DNA of 64,000 nt from Candidatus Peribacteraceae bacterium. GTDB taxonomy: Bacteria > Patescibacteriota > Gracilibacteria > Peribacterales > Peribacteraceae. The DNA is taken from positions 1 through 64,000 of the forward strand of contig JAQVVD010000003.1 of assembly GCA_028699155.1 (NCBI GenBank), read 5' to 3'. Of this stretch, positions 50,017 through 58,993 are shown piece by piece; positions within the stretch are counted from its first letter, which is position 1; every line of letters starts with the position of its first letter. A program made the position numbers and the translations under genes. The notes beneath the pieces were generated by a model that saw nothing but the letters and a program-made list of their open reading frames with translations, had not been told where the DNA came from and made no database searches.

Positions 50017-52431
50017 ATGCGTCTGCCACTCTGCATCATCGGATGGGCCATGCCCTGCGCGCTCCTGTTCTCTTCCGCGTACGGCGAACTGCAAACGTTC
50101 AGCGAACCGATTGATGCGCTGAGCATCGGGTTGCACGGGCAGGCGGCGCATGCGCAGGTGAGCGCCATGGAACACGGTCATTGGACGCCATGGAAAACCC
50201 TGGAAATCGACAATGAGACAGAGCCGGATTCCACCCACACCGAACTGCTGCTGTTCGATGCGCCCGTCACGACTGTGCGCATTCGCGTAGCAGCCGCGCA
50301 GTACACGCTCTACCCGCTGCAGATCTCACAGGAACCACCCAGCTACGAAGTGGCTGCGCTGAACCCCGCCGGCAAGCCGAACATCTACAGCCGCCGGCAG
50401 TGGGGAGCGGATGAAGAACTGCTCATCGACGACGAGAAACCGCAGGAGGAGGATGCGAATTTTAGCGAGTACGCAACCAACGGCAACGGCGAATCTTCTG
50501 CGCGCGAGCAGCAGTGCCTGCAGTGGCAGAAAGACTACCCGGCTGAGTTTGCCGTGGAGCGCACGCAGGAAACGGATGCACAGGGCAGAACGTACCGATG
50601 GCCACAGGGATACTCCGCTGACGTGAAGGTGCTGGTGGTGCACCACACTGCAATGAAGGTAACCGGCGACACGCGCACGGGGCATGAGCGCATGCGCGCC
50701 CTCTACCAGTACCATACGGAAAGCCGCGGCTGGGGAGACATCGGCTACCACTACGTGATTGATGAAACCGGACAGATCTTCGAGGGGCGCGCGGGAGGGC
50801 AGTACGTCATCGGGGGCCATGTGTACTGCTCCAACACGGGGACGCTCGGAATCTCGCTCATGGGGAACTTCGATGAGGAACGCCCGACCCAATCGCAGGC
50901 CAAGGCGCTGCAGTGGCTGCTCAAAACGCTGGCGGACGACTACGGGATCAACCTCTCGCAAAAAACCACCTTCCACGGCATCAGCATGTACCCGGTCATC
51001 GGGCACCGGAATCTGGTAGCGACAGCGTGCCCCGGGTACTACCTGTACGAAGTGCTTAGTCAGATACGGACCAATGCCGCCGCGGGGAACACCGACTCCC
51101 CCGTACGCTTCCCCTCGCTCACGAGGAAAGTCGTGACGGATACCATCGAGAGAATCAGTGTGACGGGACCGACAATCACCGCGGTCGGATCGACGGATAT
51201 TTCCGGGCTGCCGGGAGGGCAGACGCGCATCAGCCTGCTCTACCGCCCAGGGAACGTCGCGGGGAAAAGAGGGAACAGAGTCGCGGATGTCGTTCGATCC
51301 AACCCGCGCATCGGAATCTGGCAGAATACGGGCGACCGCGAGATCCGCGTGCGTAGTGAGCTCATCCTCCCCCGCAACGTCAACAAGGGCGAAACGCTCA
51401 TCTTCACCCTTAGATTGCAGCTCCCCCGTGACCCCGGCACGTACACGCTGCAGGTCGGCGACGTGCGTTACTCACTCACCGCTACCGGCAGGAGAACGCG
51501 TGTGACGGAGACGCTGCCGCTCCCGCAAACCGACCAGCCTGCGGTCCGGCCGCAGGAGAGCATTGTGCGTCCGCGACCGACTGTCACGAGCGCGGCGGAG
51601 GATTCTGATCCCACAGAGAGCACGACTTCTATCCGCATACGCCTGGGGTACGAAGGGGATACTGCCACCCTCTCTTCCACCAGAGGGCTCGTGCTGGAAG
51701 GCGATACGACGAGCCGTACGTCTCTCGAGCTGAGGAAAGACGGCACCCAGTGTGCGGCCTACGATGGGAGCAGGTTGCTCAGACGCGGAACGCTGCGCAT
51801 TGATTCCCGCGATGATGTGACGATCATCTCGAGCTGGCAGAAGAACACCAACCGTTTCCGGGGAGTGATCGAGTGCCGCGTGATCGACGGCGCTCTCGCG
51901 CTGATTAACGAAGTCCCGATGGAAGACTACATGGCGGGACTGGCGGAAGAGCCCGATACGGAAGCCTTTGAGAAGCAGCGCGCCTTCGCCATCGCAGCGC
52001 GCAGCTACGCCACCCACTACACAGAGAGCGCCAACCGCAAGTTCCCGGGCATGCCCTACGATGGCGATGATTCCCCCGCGCGGTTCCAGATGTACGGCGG
52101 CGTCGTGTTTGAGGAGAAGAACCCCGCATGGGTGCGCGCCGTCCGCGATACGGCGGGCGTCGTCCTGCTCAAAGACGGACAGGTGGTGAAAGCCGCGTAC
52201 TTCTCCTCGGATGACGGGCGGACGCGCTCGCCGGAAGAGAATGGGTGGCGGGGATTCCCGTTCGCGGAAGTATTCGCCTCCAAACCGGACCCCTGGTGCA
52301 GTGGCATGCCGCTCCACGGCCACGGTGTGGGCATGTCCGGCTGCGGCGCCAAAGGGCAGGCGCAGGAGGGGAAGACTGCGGAAGAAATCCTGCAGTACTA
52401 CTACCCCGGGACGATTCTCGGGAAACGGTAG
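50017..52431 (+). CDS. N-acetylmuramoyl-L-alanine amidase fused to a SpoIID/LytB domain
   Basis: 804-residue secreted wall enzyme. Signal peptide 1-23. The amidase_2/PGRP domain spans about 205-345: VLVVHHTAMKV (zinc His), RGWGDIGYHYVIDETGQIFE, and VIGHRNLVATACPGYYL (zinc His, Cys). Ig-like beta domains follow (about 375-495), then a low-complexity linker (about 500-540). The SpoIID domain (about 620-800) has INEVPMEDYMAGLAEEP with the catalytic Glu, QRAFAIAARSYA, and GHGVGMSGCGAKGQA. Amidases strip peptides and SpoIID-type lytic transglycosylases cut the bare glycan, so the fusion could do both steps in order. TATACT lies ten bases upstream of the ATG. Confidence 0.92.
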   Translation: MRLPLCIIGWAMPCALLFSSAYGELQTFSEPIDALSIGLHGQAAHAQVSAMEHGHWTPWKTLEIDNETEPDSTHTELLLFDAPVTTVRIRVAAAQYTLYPLQISQEPPSYEVAALNPAGKPNIYSRRQWGADEELLIDDEKPQEEDANFSEYATNGNGESSAREQQCLQWQKDYPAEFAVERTQETDAQGRTYRWPQGYSADVKVLVVHHTAMKVTGDTRTGHERMRALYQYHTESRGWGDIGYHYVIDETGQIFEGRAGGQYVIGGHVYCSNTGTLGISLMGNFDEERPTQSQAKALQWLLKTLADDYGINLSQKTTFHGISMYPVIGHRNLVATACPGYYLYEVLSQIRTNAAAGNTDSPVRFPSLTRKVVTDTIERISVTGPTITAVGSTDISGLPGGQTRISLLYRPGNVAGKRGNRVADVVRSNPRIGIWQNTGDREIRVRSELILPRNVNKGETLIFTLRLQLPRDPGTYTLQVGDVRYSLTATGRRTRVTETLPLPQTDQPAVRPQESIVRPRPTVTSAAEDSDPTESTTSIRIRLGYEGDTATLSSTRGLVLEGDTTSRTSLELRKDGTQCAAYDGSRLLRRGTLRIDSRDDVTIISSWQKNTNRFRGVIECRVIDGALALINEVPMEDYMAGLAEEPDTEAFEKQRAFAIAARSYATHYTESANRKFPGMPYDGDDSPARFQMYGGVVFEEKNPAWVRAVRDTAGVVLLKDGQVVKAAYFSSDDGRTRSPEENGWRGFPFAEVFASKPDPWCSGMPLHGHGVGMSGCGAKGQAQEGKTAEEILQYYYPGTILGKR

Positions 52432-52470
52432 ATCCGGAATGCGAGCGTGTTCTCTGTCTGTTGTGTGCAA

Positions 52471-52500
52471 TGAACCGCACGCATGAAAGCGTGCGGCTCA
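52471..52500. terminator. GCCGCAC-family hairpin
   Basis: TGA-CCGCACGC / GCGTGCGG-TCA with a six-base loop, 39 bases after the amidase-SpoIID stop and 24 bases from the convergent HAD gene end. No T-run. Confidence 0.6.
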
Positions 52501-52523
52501 TTGCCTCTTCTCTCATCGAGCGG

Positions 52524-53783
52524 CTACTGATGATTTTTAGAATTTTTTTCCTTATCGAAATACCCCACTTCCAGAAGGCGGCGAATACACCACGCCGTAC
52601 CGGCGCCGGCGTCTCTGATGGTTTCATGAGTTTTAATTTTCAGAGGGTTGCCCTCTGCGGGTTTCGTGAGAGTGATGGTACTTTGACCGTTCGGCGATGC
52701 AAGGGAACGACCATAAACAACGGCGCCACTACTATCGCGGAGAACACAAATTTCCTGCCCGGAACTCTTCTCTAATATTTTTTCCTGCGCCATCGCACCT
52801 ACGGACACATAGGCATCGGGGGGCAGGAGTTCGTACCCGCCGTTTAATTCTAGAGAAGGCTGTTTCCGCAGCCGAAACTCATTGGGTTTTTTCTGGTTCA
52901 CATTGATGGTCGGTACGACAGAAGCAAATTCATCGCCGAGATCGCCAAAACCCAACACAGGTCCATCCAGCCCCGCCACTTCCTGCAGCAAAAACTGCGT
53001 CGATATCGTTTTGCCGGAATCCCTGTGCACAAAATCTACCGTTGTTCTGGCTGCCTTCAGCGCGATTTTGCTCCAATCAATTTCCGGGTGCTGCGCCTGC
53101 ATGCTTTCGATAAGCGTAATGACGTCTTTTGGCGTACCCTCGGGCAAATTTTTCAAGCTCACGATGTATTCGCGTTGCAGCCCGGCAGATTCAGCAAGAT
53201 GGTCGGCGACCAGGCAACCATTGTAACGTTCGGTATTTACAAATTCCTGTTCGAGGAATGCCCGCAATTCTGCTTTTTGCGGAACGTGCATTTCATGCAG
53301 CCGTTTCCAACTGAATTCGAGCATGTTTTCCTGCACGTAAATGTTCTGGATGATCAGCAGAGCTGAACCATTTTCCGGCTGCAGGTACACGTGATGAAAG
53401 AGCGCCTGCACATCCATCTGCGGATCCCTTTTTTCAAGCTCATTATAGAGCGGATCTAACACCGTGCGTTCAATTCTGTAGCGGGTTGCGCCACTATTGA
53501 AGACCAGATTGCCTCCTTTGTGCAGGAACTCGCTCATGGCGCTTATTGCATCCCTTTCGATTGCGTACTTCTTCCCCGGCACCGTAAGCGTGCCATCAAT
53601 GTCCAGAAAAAGCGTTCCGTGAATGTCTCGCATTCTATGCGTGTGGCGCGGCGTGGGCTGTGATTGGATCGACCAAATAAGCTCATGTTTGTCTGGGTCG
53701 TTTTGCCGGGAACGACTCTGAGGCTTTTGCGAAGCGTCATCGAGAGGAGTTTCGGTATGCCACTGAAGTTCTCTTTCAGGCAT
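52524..53783 (-). CDS. HAD superfamily phosphatase-like protein
   Basis: 419 residues. HAD motif I LFLDIDGTLTVPGKK (about 57-71, DxDGT), motif II FNSGATRYRIE, motif III lysine in ALKAARTTVDFVHRDSGKT, and motif IV GFGDLGDEFASVV. The inserted cap between motifs II and III resembles Cof/phosphomannomutase-type HADs. The N-terminal 50 residues are polar and unlike the family. Sequence is more AT-rich than its neighbours. ATG 53783 lies eight bases after a TGTAAT -10 with a perfect TTGACA. Substrate unknown. Confidence 0.8.
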   Translation of the reverse strand: MPERELQWHTETPLDDASQKPQSRSRQNDPDKHELIWSIQSQPTPRHTHRMRDIHGTLFLDIDGTLTVPGKKYAIERDAISAMSEFLHKGGNLVFNSGATRYRIERTVLDPLYNELEKRDPQMDVQALFHHVYLQPENGSALLIIQNIYVQENMLEFSWKRLHEMHVPQKAELRAFLEQEFVNTERYNGCLVADHLAESAGLQREYIVSLKNLPEGTPKDVITLIESMQAQHPEIDWSKIALKAARTTVDFVHRDSGKTISTQFLLQEVAGLDGPVLGFGDLGDEFASVVPTINVNQKKPNEFRLRKQPSLELNGGYELLPPDAYVSVGAMAQEKILEKSSGQEICVLRDSSGAVVYGRSLASPNGQSTITLTKPAEGNPLKIKTHETIRDAGAGTAWCIRRLLEVGYFDKEKNSKNHQ

Positions 53784-53791
53784 GTAAATAT

Positions 53792-53820
53792 ATTACATTC
53801 GCAATAATGCTTATTGTCAA
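53792..53820 (-). promoter_or_regulatory. HAD gene promoter, TTGACA-17-TGTAAT
   Basis: Minus strand TTGACA (53815-53820), 17-base spacer, TGTAAT (53792-53797), eight bases to the ATG at 53783. Confidence 0.65.
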
Positions 53821-53935
53821 TGTCTCGCAGTGACTTCTGAAGGCGATAGAATCATTTCCAAACAATGACCGCACTGCGCTCCGTTCCCCGTACTACCTGC
53901 AGAGGCCAGTAGGAGGTGAAGCGTGGAGAAAAAAT

Positions 53936-54634
53936 CTATTGGCTCTCTCCAGAGGATTTCATGATGCGCAGCGGTTCTGCGTGGTAGGCGGGGATTTCCT
54001 GAGGCGCGAACCGGCCATGCGCGGATCGCTCTGCGGCATCCAGCAATTCCCGGTAGAGCACCGGCGTCATGCTCACCAGCAGCTCGCCCGGGGCATAGAA
54101 TCCCTTCGCCTGTACCTCCCGGTCGAAGTAATCGATGAAGTTTATGTGGATGCGCTCCGGCTCGATGAGCGGGCGGTAGATTGCCGCACAGGTCGGAGCT
54201 GCCGGAATGGCATCAATCACGAACTGATTCCGATATCCGGATAAGCCAAGAATCCTGCTCGCCTGCTGTGCCTGTGCAATGAGGACCACTACGTCCGCAT
54301 CATCTGCGATCTTTGGCGTAAAGAGAATGTAACGGCTTCGTACAGGGCTGCGTTGCACGGTATCCAGAAAGGCATGTGCTGTCTGCGCATCGGGAAAGAC
54401 ATGTTCCTGTTCCACGTATGTACGCACGATCTCACTACGTGGAATCGTGCGATGACATGCGAAGTAGCTGCCGGCGGAGTAGCGTTTCCGCCGGCAGCTG
54501 ATCGCAAGAACCGCTCCGCACTTGGCAGCCCGCGCGATGGCGTTGCTCACTTCATCCCCCGTAAGAGAAGAATCGGGAGGGAGCGTGTCCGAGAACCGGA
54601 CAGAGACAGGCCGATAATCAGTGAAAAGCGGCAT
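53936..54634 (-). CDS. DUF169 family protein
   Basis: 232 residues. The DUF169 pattern is seen: YRPVSVRFSD near the start, cysteines in AAKCGAVLAISC and SYFACHR, then RYILFTPKIADDADVVVLIA and LGLSGYRNQFVIDAIPAAPT with a later Cys. The family is widespread in archaea and anaerobes and has no known function; conserved cysteines suggest a metal or thiol role. ATG 54634 overlaps the radical SAM gene end by 17 bases, so the two are translationally coupled. The open frame reaches back to 54934 inside the radical SAM gene, which is not coding. Confidence 0.75.
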   Translation of the reverse strand: MPLFTDYRPVSVRFSDTLPPDSSLTGDEVSNAIARAAKCGAVLAISCRRKRYSAGSYFACHRTIPRSEIVRTYVEQEHVFPDAQTAHAFLDTVQRSPVRSRYILFTPKIADDADVVVLIAQAQQASRILGLSGYRNQFVIDAIPAAPTCAAIYRPLIEPERIHINFIDYFDREVQAKGFYAPGELLVSMTPVLYRELLDAAERSAHGRFAPQEIPAYHAEPLRIMKSSGESQ

Positions 54635-55814
54635 CATTCTTTCTATGGAGAAGCGAACAACCTTCCGCATGCTCGGCGGGGCATCCTTCGCAGCTCTGTG
54701 GCGCCATGATGGTTGGATCATTGCGCACTTCTGGCGGAATGCGATGGCACGCAGGCGAACTGGCGCGCGGGCATCCGAACCGCAGCACAGCCTCTCCGCG
54801 GCACCCTCCTTTGCAGGTATCGTAGAGTTCGCAATCGCGGCACGGACCAACAATGTAGGTGTCCTGATCGCGGTACACAGCGAGCGTTGGGCTCTTGAGA
54901 ATCTCCTCGAGCGACTGCTCCTTGAGATCCCCATGCCTCAGATGCTGCGCGCAGCACGAGTACACGCCGCCGTAGTCGCCGCTGCCGAAATTCTTCACGT
55001 GCACGCCCGTAATCGGCATGGTGCACGGGTTCCCGTATGCCGGGGGATGAATGTGCTGCGCAGCTTTTTCTGGAAAGTGTGCAGCATCAAAGGCCTGAAA
55101 ACGCTCGAAGAGTTGGCGTATCTGTTCCGGTGTCACGGAACTCGTCGGCTGGCCGCGGTCGTTGCTCCGGCTGATTTCTATAAAAGGAACGACTTGCCGT
55201 TCCCGGCAGTAGCGGAAGAATTCGAACGCATGGGGATAGAGCGAATCCACGAGCGGCATTTCCAAAACAAGCGTCACATCCTTGAGCCGTGCAAGATTAT
55301 CGATCGCACGCTTAAGAATTTCCGCATACCCTTTCCTGCCGGAGTACGCATCGATACTCCTATGTTCCCCGTTCCCGTTTTCGGGAATGTACGCATGCGT
55401 CACGATGGTGGTGGCTGTGCCTTCCAGTTTTTCCGCTTCGCCATCTTTCGCGAAACGTATGCCGTTCGTTGCCAGGATCGGCGTCATATTCTTGTCTCGT
55501 ATATGGCGGATTATATGGAAAACATCACGATGCAGCGTCGGTTCCCCGCCGAGGAGCGCGACCTCCCGGAAACCCGCCTCCTGCGCCTGGGAGATATAAT
55601 CCGTGGCATCTGCGAGCGGGGTGTCTTCCTGTGCATTCTCTCTTTGGCAAGCAACTGAGATTCTCTCTCTCGTGCGCTTGTAGCAGGCCTCGCACTGCAG
55701 CTGGCACCTGGTGCCGGGGACGATCTCGATGCCGAAACACTGGTTCCCCGTATGCTCTTTCTCGCGGAATGCATTCGGACTCGCCGATGATGGATAGAAA
55801 CTAGACTCAGTCAT
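54618..55814 (-). CDS. radical SAM/SPASM protein
   Basis: 398 residues. The radical SAM cluster motif is CQLQCEACY (CxxxCxxC, about 37-44), followed by LLGGEPTLHRD (the GGEP SAM-binding motif) and PILATNGIRF. The C-terminal SPASM-type region has cysteines in GNPCTMP, YSCCAQHL, CRDCELYDTCKGGCRGE, then FGCPRASSPACH and CEGCPAEHAEGC, enough for two auxiliary iron-sulfur clusters. Such enzymes mature peptides (RiPPs), enzymes or heme/PQQ precursors. It follows a terminator and a tiny reading frame, and is coupled to DUF169. The protein target is unproven. Confidence 0.9.
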   Translation of the reverse strand: MTESSFYPSSASPNAFREKEHTGNQCFGIEIVPGTRCQLQCEACYKRTRERISVACQRENAQEDTPLADATDYISQAQEAGFREVALLGGEPTLHRDVFHIIRHIRDKNMTPILATNGIRFAKDGEAEKLEGTATTIVTHAYIPENGNGEHRSIDAYSGRKGYAEILKRAIDNLARLKDVTLVLEMPLVDSLYPHAFEFFRYCRERQVVPFIEISRSNDRGQPTSSVTPEQIRQLFERFQAFDAAHFPEKAAQHIHPPAYGNPCTMPITGVHVKNFGSGDYGGVYSCCAQHLRHGDLKEQSLEEILKSPTLAVYRDQDTYIVGPCRDCELYDTCKGGCRGEAVLRFGCPRASSPACHRIPPEVRNDPTIMAPQSCEGCPAEHAEGCSLLHRKNDAAFH

Positions 55815-55832
55815 TGTGAAGGTGGGAAATGC

Positions 55833-55869
55833 AAAATAAAAAACCGCCGCCGCTGTAGAGCGGGGCGGT
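55833..55869 (-). terminator. terminator/attenuator between tiny frame and radical SAM gene
   Basis: Minus strand ACCGCCCCGCT-CTAC-AGCGGCGGCGGT (one-base bulge) followed by TTTTTTATTTT. It is strong and sits 18 bases upstream of the radical SAM ATG, so most transcripts from pgl or the tiny frame should stop here and only read-through would express the enzyme. Confidence 0.85.
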
Positions 55870-55882
55870 AGAGAAATCTATT

Positions 55883-55966
55883 TCACCAGCGCCAGCTGTA
55901 CAGCGGATTCCTTGCTGCCAGCCACCATGTGCGGTTCTGTGCCTGTGTGAGAATGTACCGTTGCAC
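55883..55966 (-). CDS. candidate precursor peptide, aromatic-rich
   Basis: A 27-residue frame read from GTG 55966, ending WWLAARNPLYSWRW and stopping just before the attenuator. TTGACT (55997-56002) and TACAGT (55974-55979) are 17 bases apart and end seven bases before the GTG, the leaderless layout common here; a TTG at 56002 with AGGTG upstream would give 39 residues. A competing frame in another phase, 55878-55982 (ATG, AGAGG at five bases, 34 residues, starting MYSCTGATVH), is also open, and the third phase is open too. The call is therefore tentative and rests on position and promoter. Confidence 0.35.
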   Translation of the reverse strand: MQRYILTQAQNRTWWLAARNPLYSWRW

Positions 55967-55973
55967 CAGTACA

Positions 55974-56002
55974 ACTGTACATAGGCTCCTCTGTAGAGTC
56001 AA
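55974..56002 (-). promoter_or_regulatory. promoter in the pgl-radical SAM gap, TTGACT-17-TACAGT
   Basis: Minus strand -35 TTGACT (55997-56002) and -10 TACAGT (55974-55979). It would start a short RNA at about 55967 that ends at the attenuator, about 100-130 bases long, whether or not it is translated. Confidence 0.55.
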
Positions 56003-56013
56003 GTGTATTTCAC

Positions 56014-56703
56014 CTACTGCAGCACCACGACGGTTCTCCCCGTTGCCAGCGCAATCTGGAGTGGAAATCGTACGGGATCAGGTTCTGCTTTCACGCATTC
56101 TTCAAATACCTTCTTCTTTTCCGCGCCTTTCAGGAGGAGCAGATGCGACTGTGCGGACATGATGACGAGCGGGGAAACCGAGATTCGGTCGCGTACGGCG
56201 AATGTCCCGGTCGTCGTATGCAGCGCGATGACTTCGCCGAACGCATCCTCCGCGACAGGAGGGAAGAGCGAGGCAATGTGCCCGTCATTCCCCAACCCGA
56301 GCGTCATGCAATCGGGCGCATGTTCCCTCAAGAGGTGTACCAGCGCTTCAGTATAAGCGATCACGCACGCCTCAATCGGGAGTGATGTATCCGGAAAGTA
56401 GCACTGGTTTGCCGGGATAGCCGCATTCTTCAGGAGCGTATCATGCACGAGTTTCTGGTTACTCTCCGCGCTTTTCGCGGGAACGTAGCGCTCATCTGCC
56501 AGGAAGAGCTTTATCTTCGACCAATCGATACCTTCTTCTTTTCCAAGTGCTTCGTACACCGGGCGCGGCGTAGAGCCGCCGGAGAGACCGAGGATACACT
56601 CGCCGCGCGCGGCGAGTGACTCTGTTATTTTCTGCTGGAGCAGCGCGACGGCCTGTGCGGTGAACGCTGCATCCGACTGCGTCTCGATCATCTGATAATC
56701 CAT
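56014..56703 (-). CDS. pgl: 6-phosphogluconolactonase
   Basis: Hydrolyses 6-phosphogluconolactone, step two of the oxidative pentose phosphate pathway. 229 residues of the SugarP_isomerase fold: GECILGLSGGSTPRPVYEAL near the start, IKLFLADERYVP, and TLGLGNDGHIASLFPP (GxGxDGHxASLFP), all characteristic. It starts three bases after the zwf stop and is co-transcribed with it. Confidence 0.94.
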   Translation of the reverse strand: MDYQMIETQSDAAFTAQAVALLQQKITESLAARGECILGLSGGSTPRPVYEALGKEEGIDWSKIKLFLADERYVPAKSAESNQKLVHDTLLKNAAIPANQCYFPDTSLPIEACVIAYTEALVHLLREHAPDCMTLGLGNDGHIASLFPPVAEDAFGEVIALHTTTGTFAVRDRISVSPLVIMSAQSHLLLLKGAEKKKVFEECVKAEPDPVRFPLQIALATGRTVVVLQ

Positions 56704-56706
56704 GCG

Positions 56707-58152
56707 CTAGAGGTGGAGCCAGGGGAGAGAGTCGCGGGCGATCCATTCATCCATTTCCTCCGGACCGCGCGAGCCTGCCGCGTAGGGGTAGAGAGGAGTA
56801 TCTGCTTTCGCCAGATGCGATTGTATGGGATCGATCAGCCGCCATGCCGTGTGCACTTCCTCGAAGGAGGGGAACCACTGCCGTACGCCGTGGATCGCCT
56901 CCAGAATCAGCAATCCGTGTTCCGGCAGGCAGTCGCCGACGCACACGAGCGGATCAGAGAGCACGAGCGGTCGGAACGCAGGTTCTGTTCCTCCCAGCTT
57001 CGTCTGCAGCTCAAAGCGCATGCCCGCCTCGCCCTGCAAAATGATGTGCAGGCGGTTCGGTGCGCTATCCTTCCCCACGGGGTGCGGCGTCTGGAACTGG
57101 ATGGAAATGCGGGTCTCCTTCTTGTCCAGCCGCTTGCCGGAACGCAGGTAGAACGGGACTCCCTCCCAGCGCGCAGAACGGGACATCAGGTGCAGCGCGG
57201 CGAACGTATTCGTCCGCGATGCCGCATCAATGCCTTCTTCCTCCGTGTACCCCCGCACTTCCTCTCCCCGCACGTTCCCGGGCGCGTACTGCCCCTGCAA
57301 AACAATGTCGTTCAGATCAGCTGCGTGGGGCAGATAGATCTGGCTGAGCGCGTGCAGCCGCCCCTCGCGGATGGAACCATTCTGCTGCAGGCGCATAGTG
57401 AGCAATGACATCACCATGAGCAGGTGCGACTGGAACATGTCGCGGAACATGCCCGTCTGTTCAAAGTATCCCGCGCGCCCCTGAATTCCCACATCCTCCA
57501 TCGCGGTGATCTCTACATGGCTGATGAGGGAGTTTTCGAACAATCGTTCAAGGATTGGATTCGCAAAGCGCAGGTAGTACACGTTGCGCACAGCCTCTTT
57601 CCCTAAATAGTGGTCCAACAGGTAGATCTCCTCTTCCGAGAAACAGCGCAGCAGCATCTTCTTAATCTCCTCAAATCCCTTAAGGTTATGCCCCACGGGC
57701 TTCTCCACAATGCAGCGGAACGGGATGCTATGGTGATGCACGCCGCCTTTGCAGAGGTTTTCTGAAATCGTCGCGAATACCTCCGGCGGCACGGAGTAGT
57801 ACGCGAGGCGCACAGCGTCCTTCCACCCCCGTTCCAGCTTGCCGAGCCGGCCATTCAGTGCGGTGAAATCCGCCTCTGTATCATAGCGTCCCTGCTGGTA
57901 GTAGAAATGCTGCAGGAAACTTTTCAGCACCTGCTCGTTCGGTTCAATGACATGCGTGCGAATGGACTGTTCCACCAGCTTGCGGAATTGCTCATCATCC
58001 ATCTGCGAGCGCGCGAATCCGATGATGGCGCACTGCTCGGGGAGCCGCTTCTTCTGCCAGAGGAAGAAGAGCGCAGGGTAGAGCTTGAGCTGCGCCAGGT
58101 GGCCGGAAGCCCCGAAGAGAACGAGGCTGAATGGAGAAGAGGCGGAGAGCAT
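56707..58152 (-). CDS. zwf: glucose-6-phosphate dehydrogenase
   Basis: Oxidises glucose-6-phosphate with NADP+. 481 residues. The NADP site FGASGHLAQLKLYPALF (about 11-27) is slightly unusual (usually GxxGDLAxRKL). The substrate block YLLDHYLGKEAVRNVYYLRF with the catalytic His and Lys is intact, and EKPVGHNLKGF supplies the second site. ATG 58152 with AGGA upstream, and a TACAAT hexamer 29 bases before it; the frame opens to 58185. zwf-pgl form the operon; gnd is not in the window. Confidence 0.94.
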   Translation of the reverse strand: MLSASSPFSLVLFGASGHLAQLKLYPALFFLWQKKRLPEQCAIIGFARSQMDDEQFRKLVEQSIRTHVIEPNEQVLKSFLQHFYYQQGRYDTEADFTALNGRLGKLERGWKDAVRLAYYSVPPEVFATISENLCKGGVHHHSIPFRCIVEKPVGHNLKGFEEIKKMLLRCFSEEEIYLLDHYLGKEAVRNVYYLRFANPILERLFENSLISHVEITAMEDVGIQGRAGYFEQTGMFRDMFQSHLLMVMSLLTMRLQQNGSIREGRLHALSQIYLPHAADLNDIVLQGQYAPGNVRGEEVRGYTEEEGIDAASRTNTFAALHLMSRSARWEGVPFYLRSGKRLDKKETRISIQFQTPHPVGKDSAPNRLHIILQGEAGMRFELQTKLGGTEPAFRPLVLSDPLVCVGDCLPEHGLLILEAIHGVRQWFPSFEEVHTAWRLIDPIQSHLAKADTPLYPYAAGSRGPEEMDEWIARDSLPWLHL

Positions 58153-58285
58153 AAAGACGTGTTCCTGCGTGCATTGTAGTAGCACTCGTTGCCCCGCTCC
58201 ATCGTTCTCTCGGGCAATTACAAATTTGCGTATAAATTTCCATTCTCTAGCCTACGAGAGGGATGTTGATCTATTATAAATACCA

Positions 58286-58915
58286 GTGGTAATTCAATGC
58301 ATCTATTCAAAAATACGGCTTGCTCTCAGAAGGCTGGTCGCCCGTTTCCCGGATCGGATTAGGCGGGTGTTAGATACTGCGTTCCGCCTGGCAACGCCGG
58401 GCTCTTTATCGGTTGTTTCCATGCGGGATACCTCAGATCTTCAACAGGGATTAGCGGATTTGCTGTCCTATATGCATGATTCTCTCCCCACGGAAAAGAC
58501 TATGGTAGAAATAGGTTCCTACGCAGGAGAAAGCGCCGCAATATTTGCGAAAGCATTCACGGCAGTGTATGCCGTTGATCCATGGTCACTGGGTATGAGA
58601 CCAGTCGAGAAAGCATTCGATAAACGGACGAAAGATATCCGCAATATTACAAAAGTAAAAAAACGAAGCGAGGAAGCCGCCCGCTTCTTTGAGGATGAAT
58701 CACTGGATTTTGTCTATATCGATGCACTGCACGATTATCAGAGCGTAAAAGACGACATCCATTACTGGCTGCCAAAGATTAAGAAGGGTTGTTTTATTGG
58801 CGGGCACGATTATGAGACAGGTGAAAACGCCGGCGTTATCTATGCGGTGGATGAACTATTCGGTAAACCGGACAAAGTATTCATGGATTCTAGCTGGATA
58901 AAACAGGTTGAATAA
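58286..58915 (+). CDS. class I SAM-dependent methyltransferase (Methyltransf_24)
   Basis: 209 residues. SAM motif [18 protein letters not shown] (about 73-89), motif II VYAVDPW, and [37 protein letters not shown], which is the Methyltransf_24/sugar-O-methyltransferase pattern. The 40-residue N-terminal part is basic. It begins at GTG, eight bases after TATTAT. AT-richer than its neighbours, like the GT2 gene, suggesting transfer. Probably modifies surface sugar; acceptor unknown. Confidence 0.85.
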   Translation: MVIQCIYSKIRLALRRLVARFPDRIRRVLDTAFRLATPGSLSVVSMRDTSDLQQGLADLLSYMHDSLPTEKTMVEIGSYAGESAAIFAKAFTAVYAVDPWSLGMRPVEKAFDKRTKDIRNITKVKKRSEEAARFFEDESLDFVYIDALHDYQSVKDDIHYWLPKIKKGCFIGGHDYETGENAGVIYAVDELFGKPDKVFMDSSWIKQVE

Positions 58916-58993
58916 TCGGCCCTCTGACCAATGATGTTGCCAAATTCTTGCGCCGCTGCGCGCCCCTGCGCTACCATTCCGCCACACTACCGC

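Noticed and set aside
58930-58992. tRNA-like 5' half on the minus strand (GTGGCGGAATGGTAG)
   Set aside because: Resembles the start of a Leu/Ser tRNA, but no anticodon or T arm follows; at most a remnant before the riboswitch.
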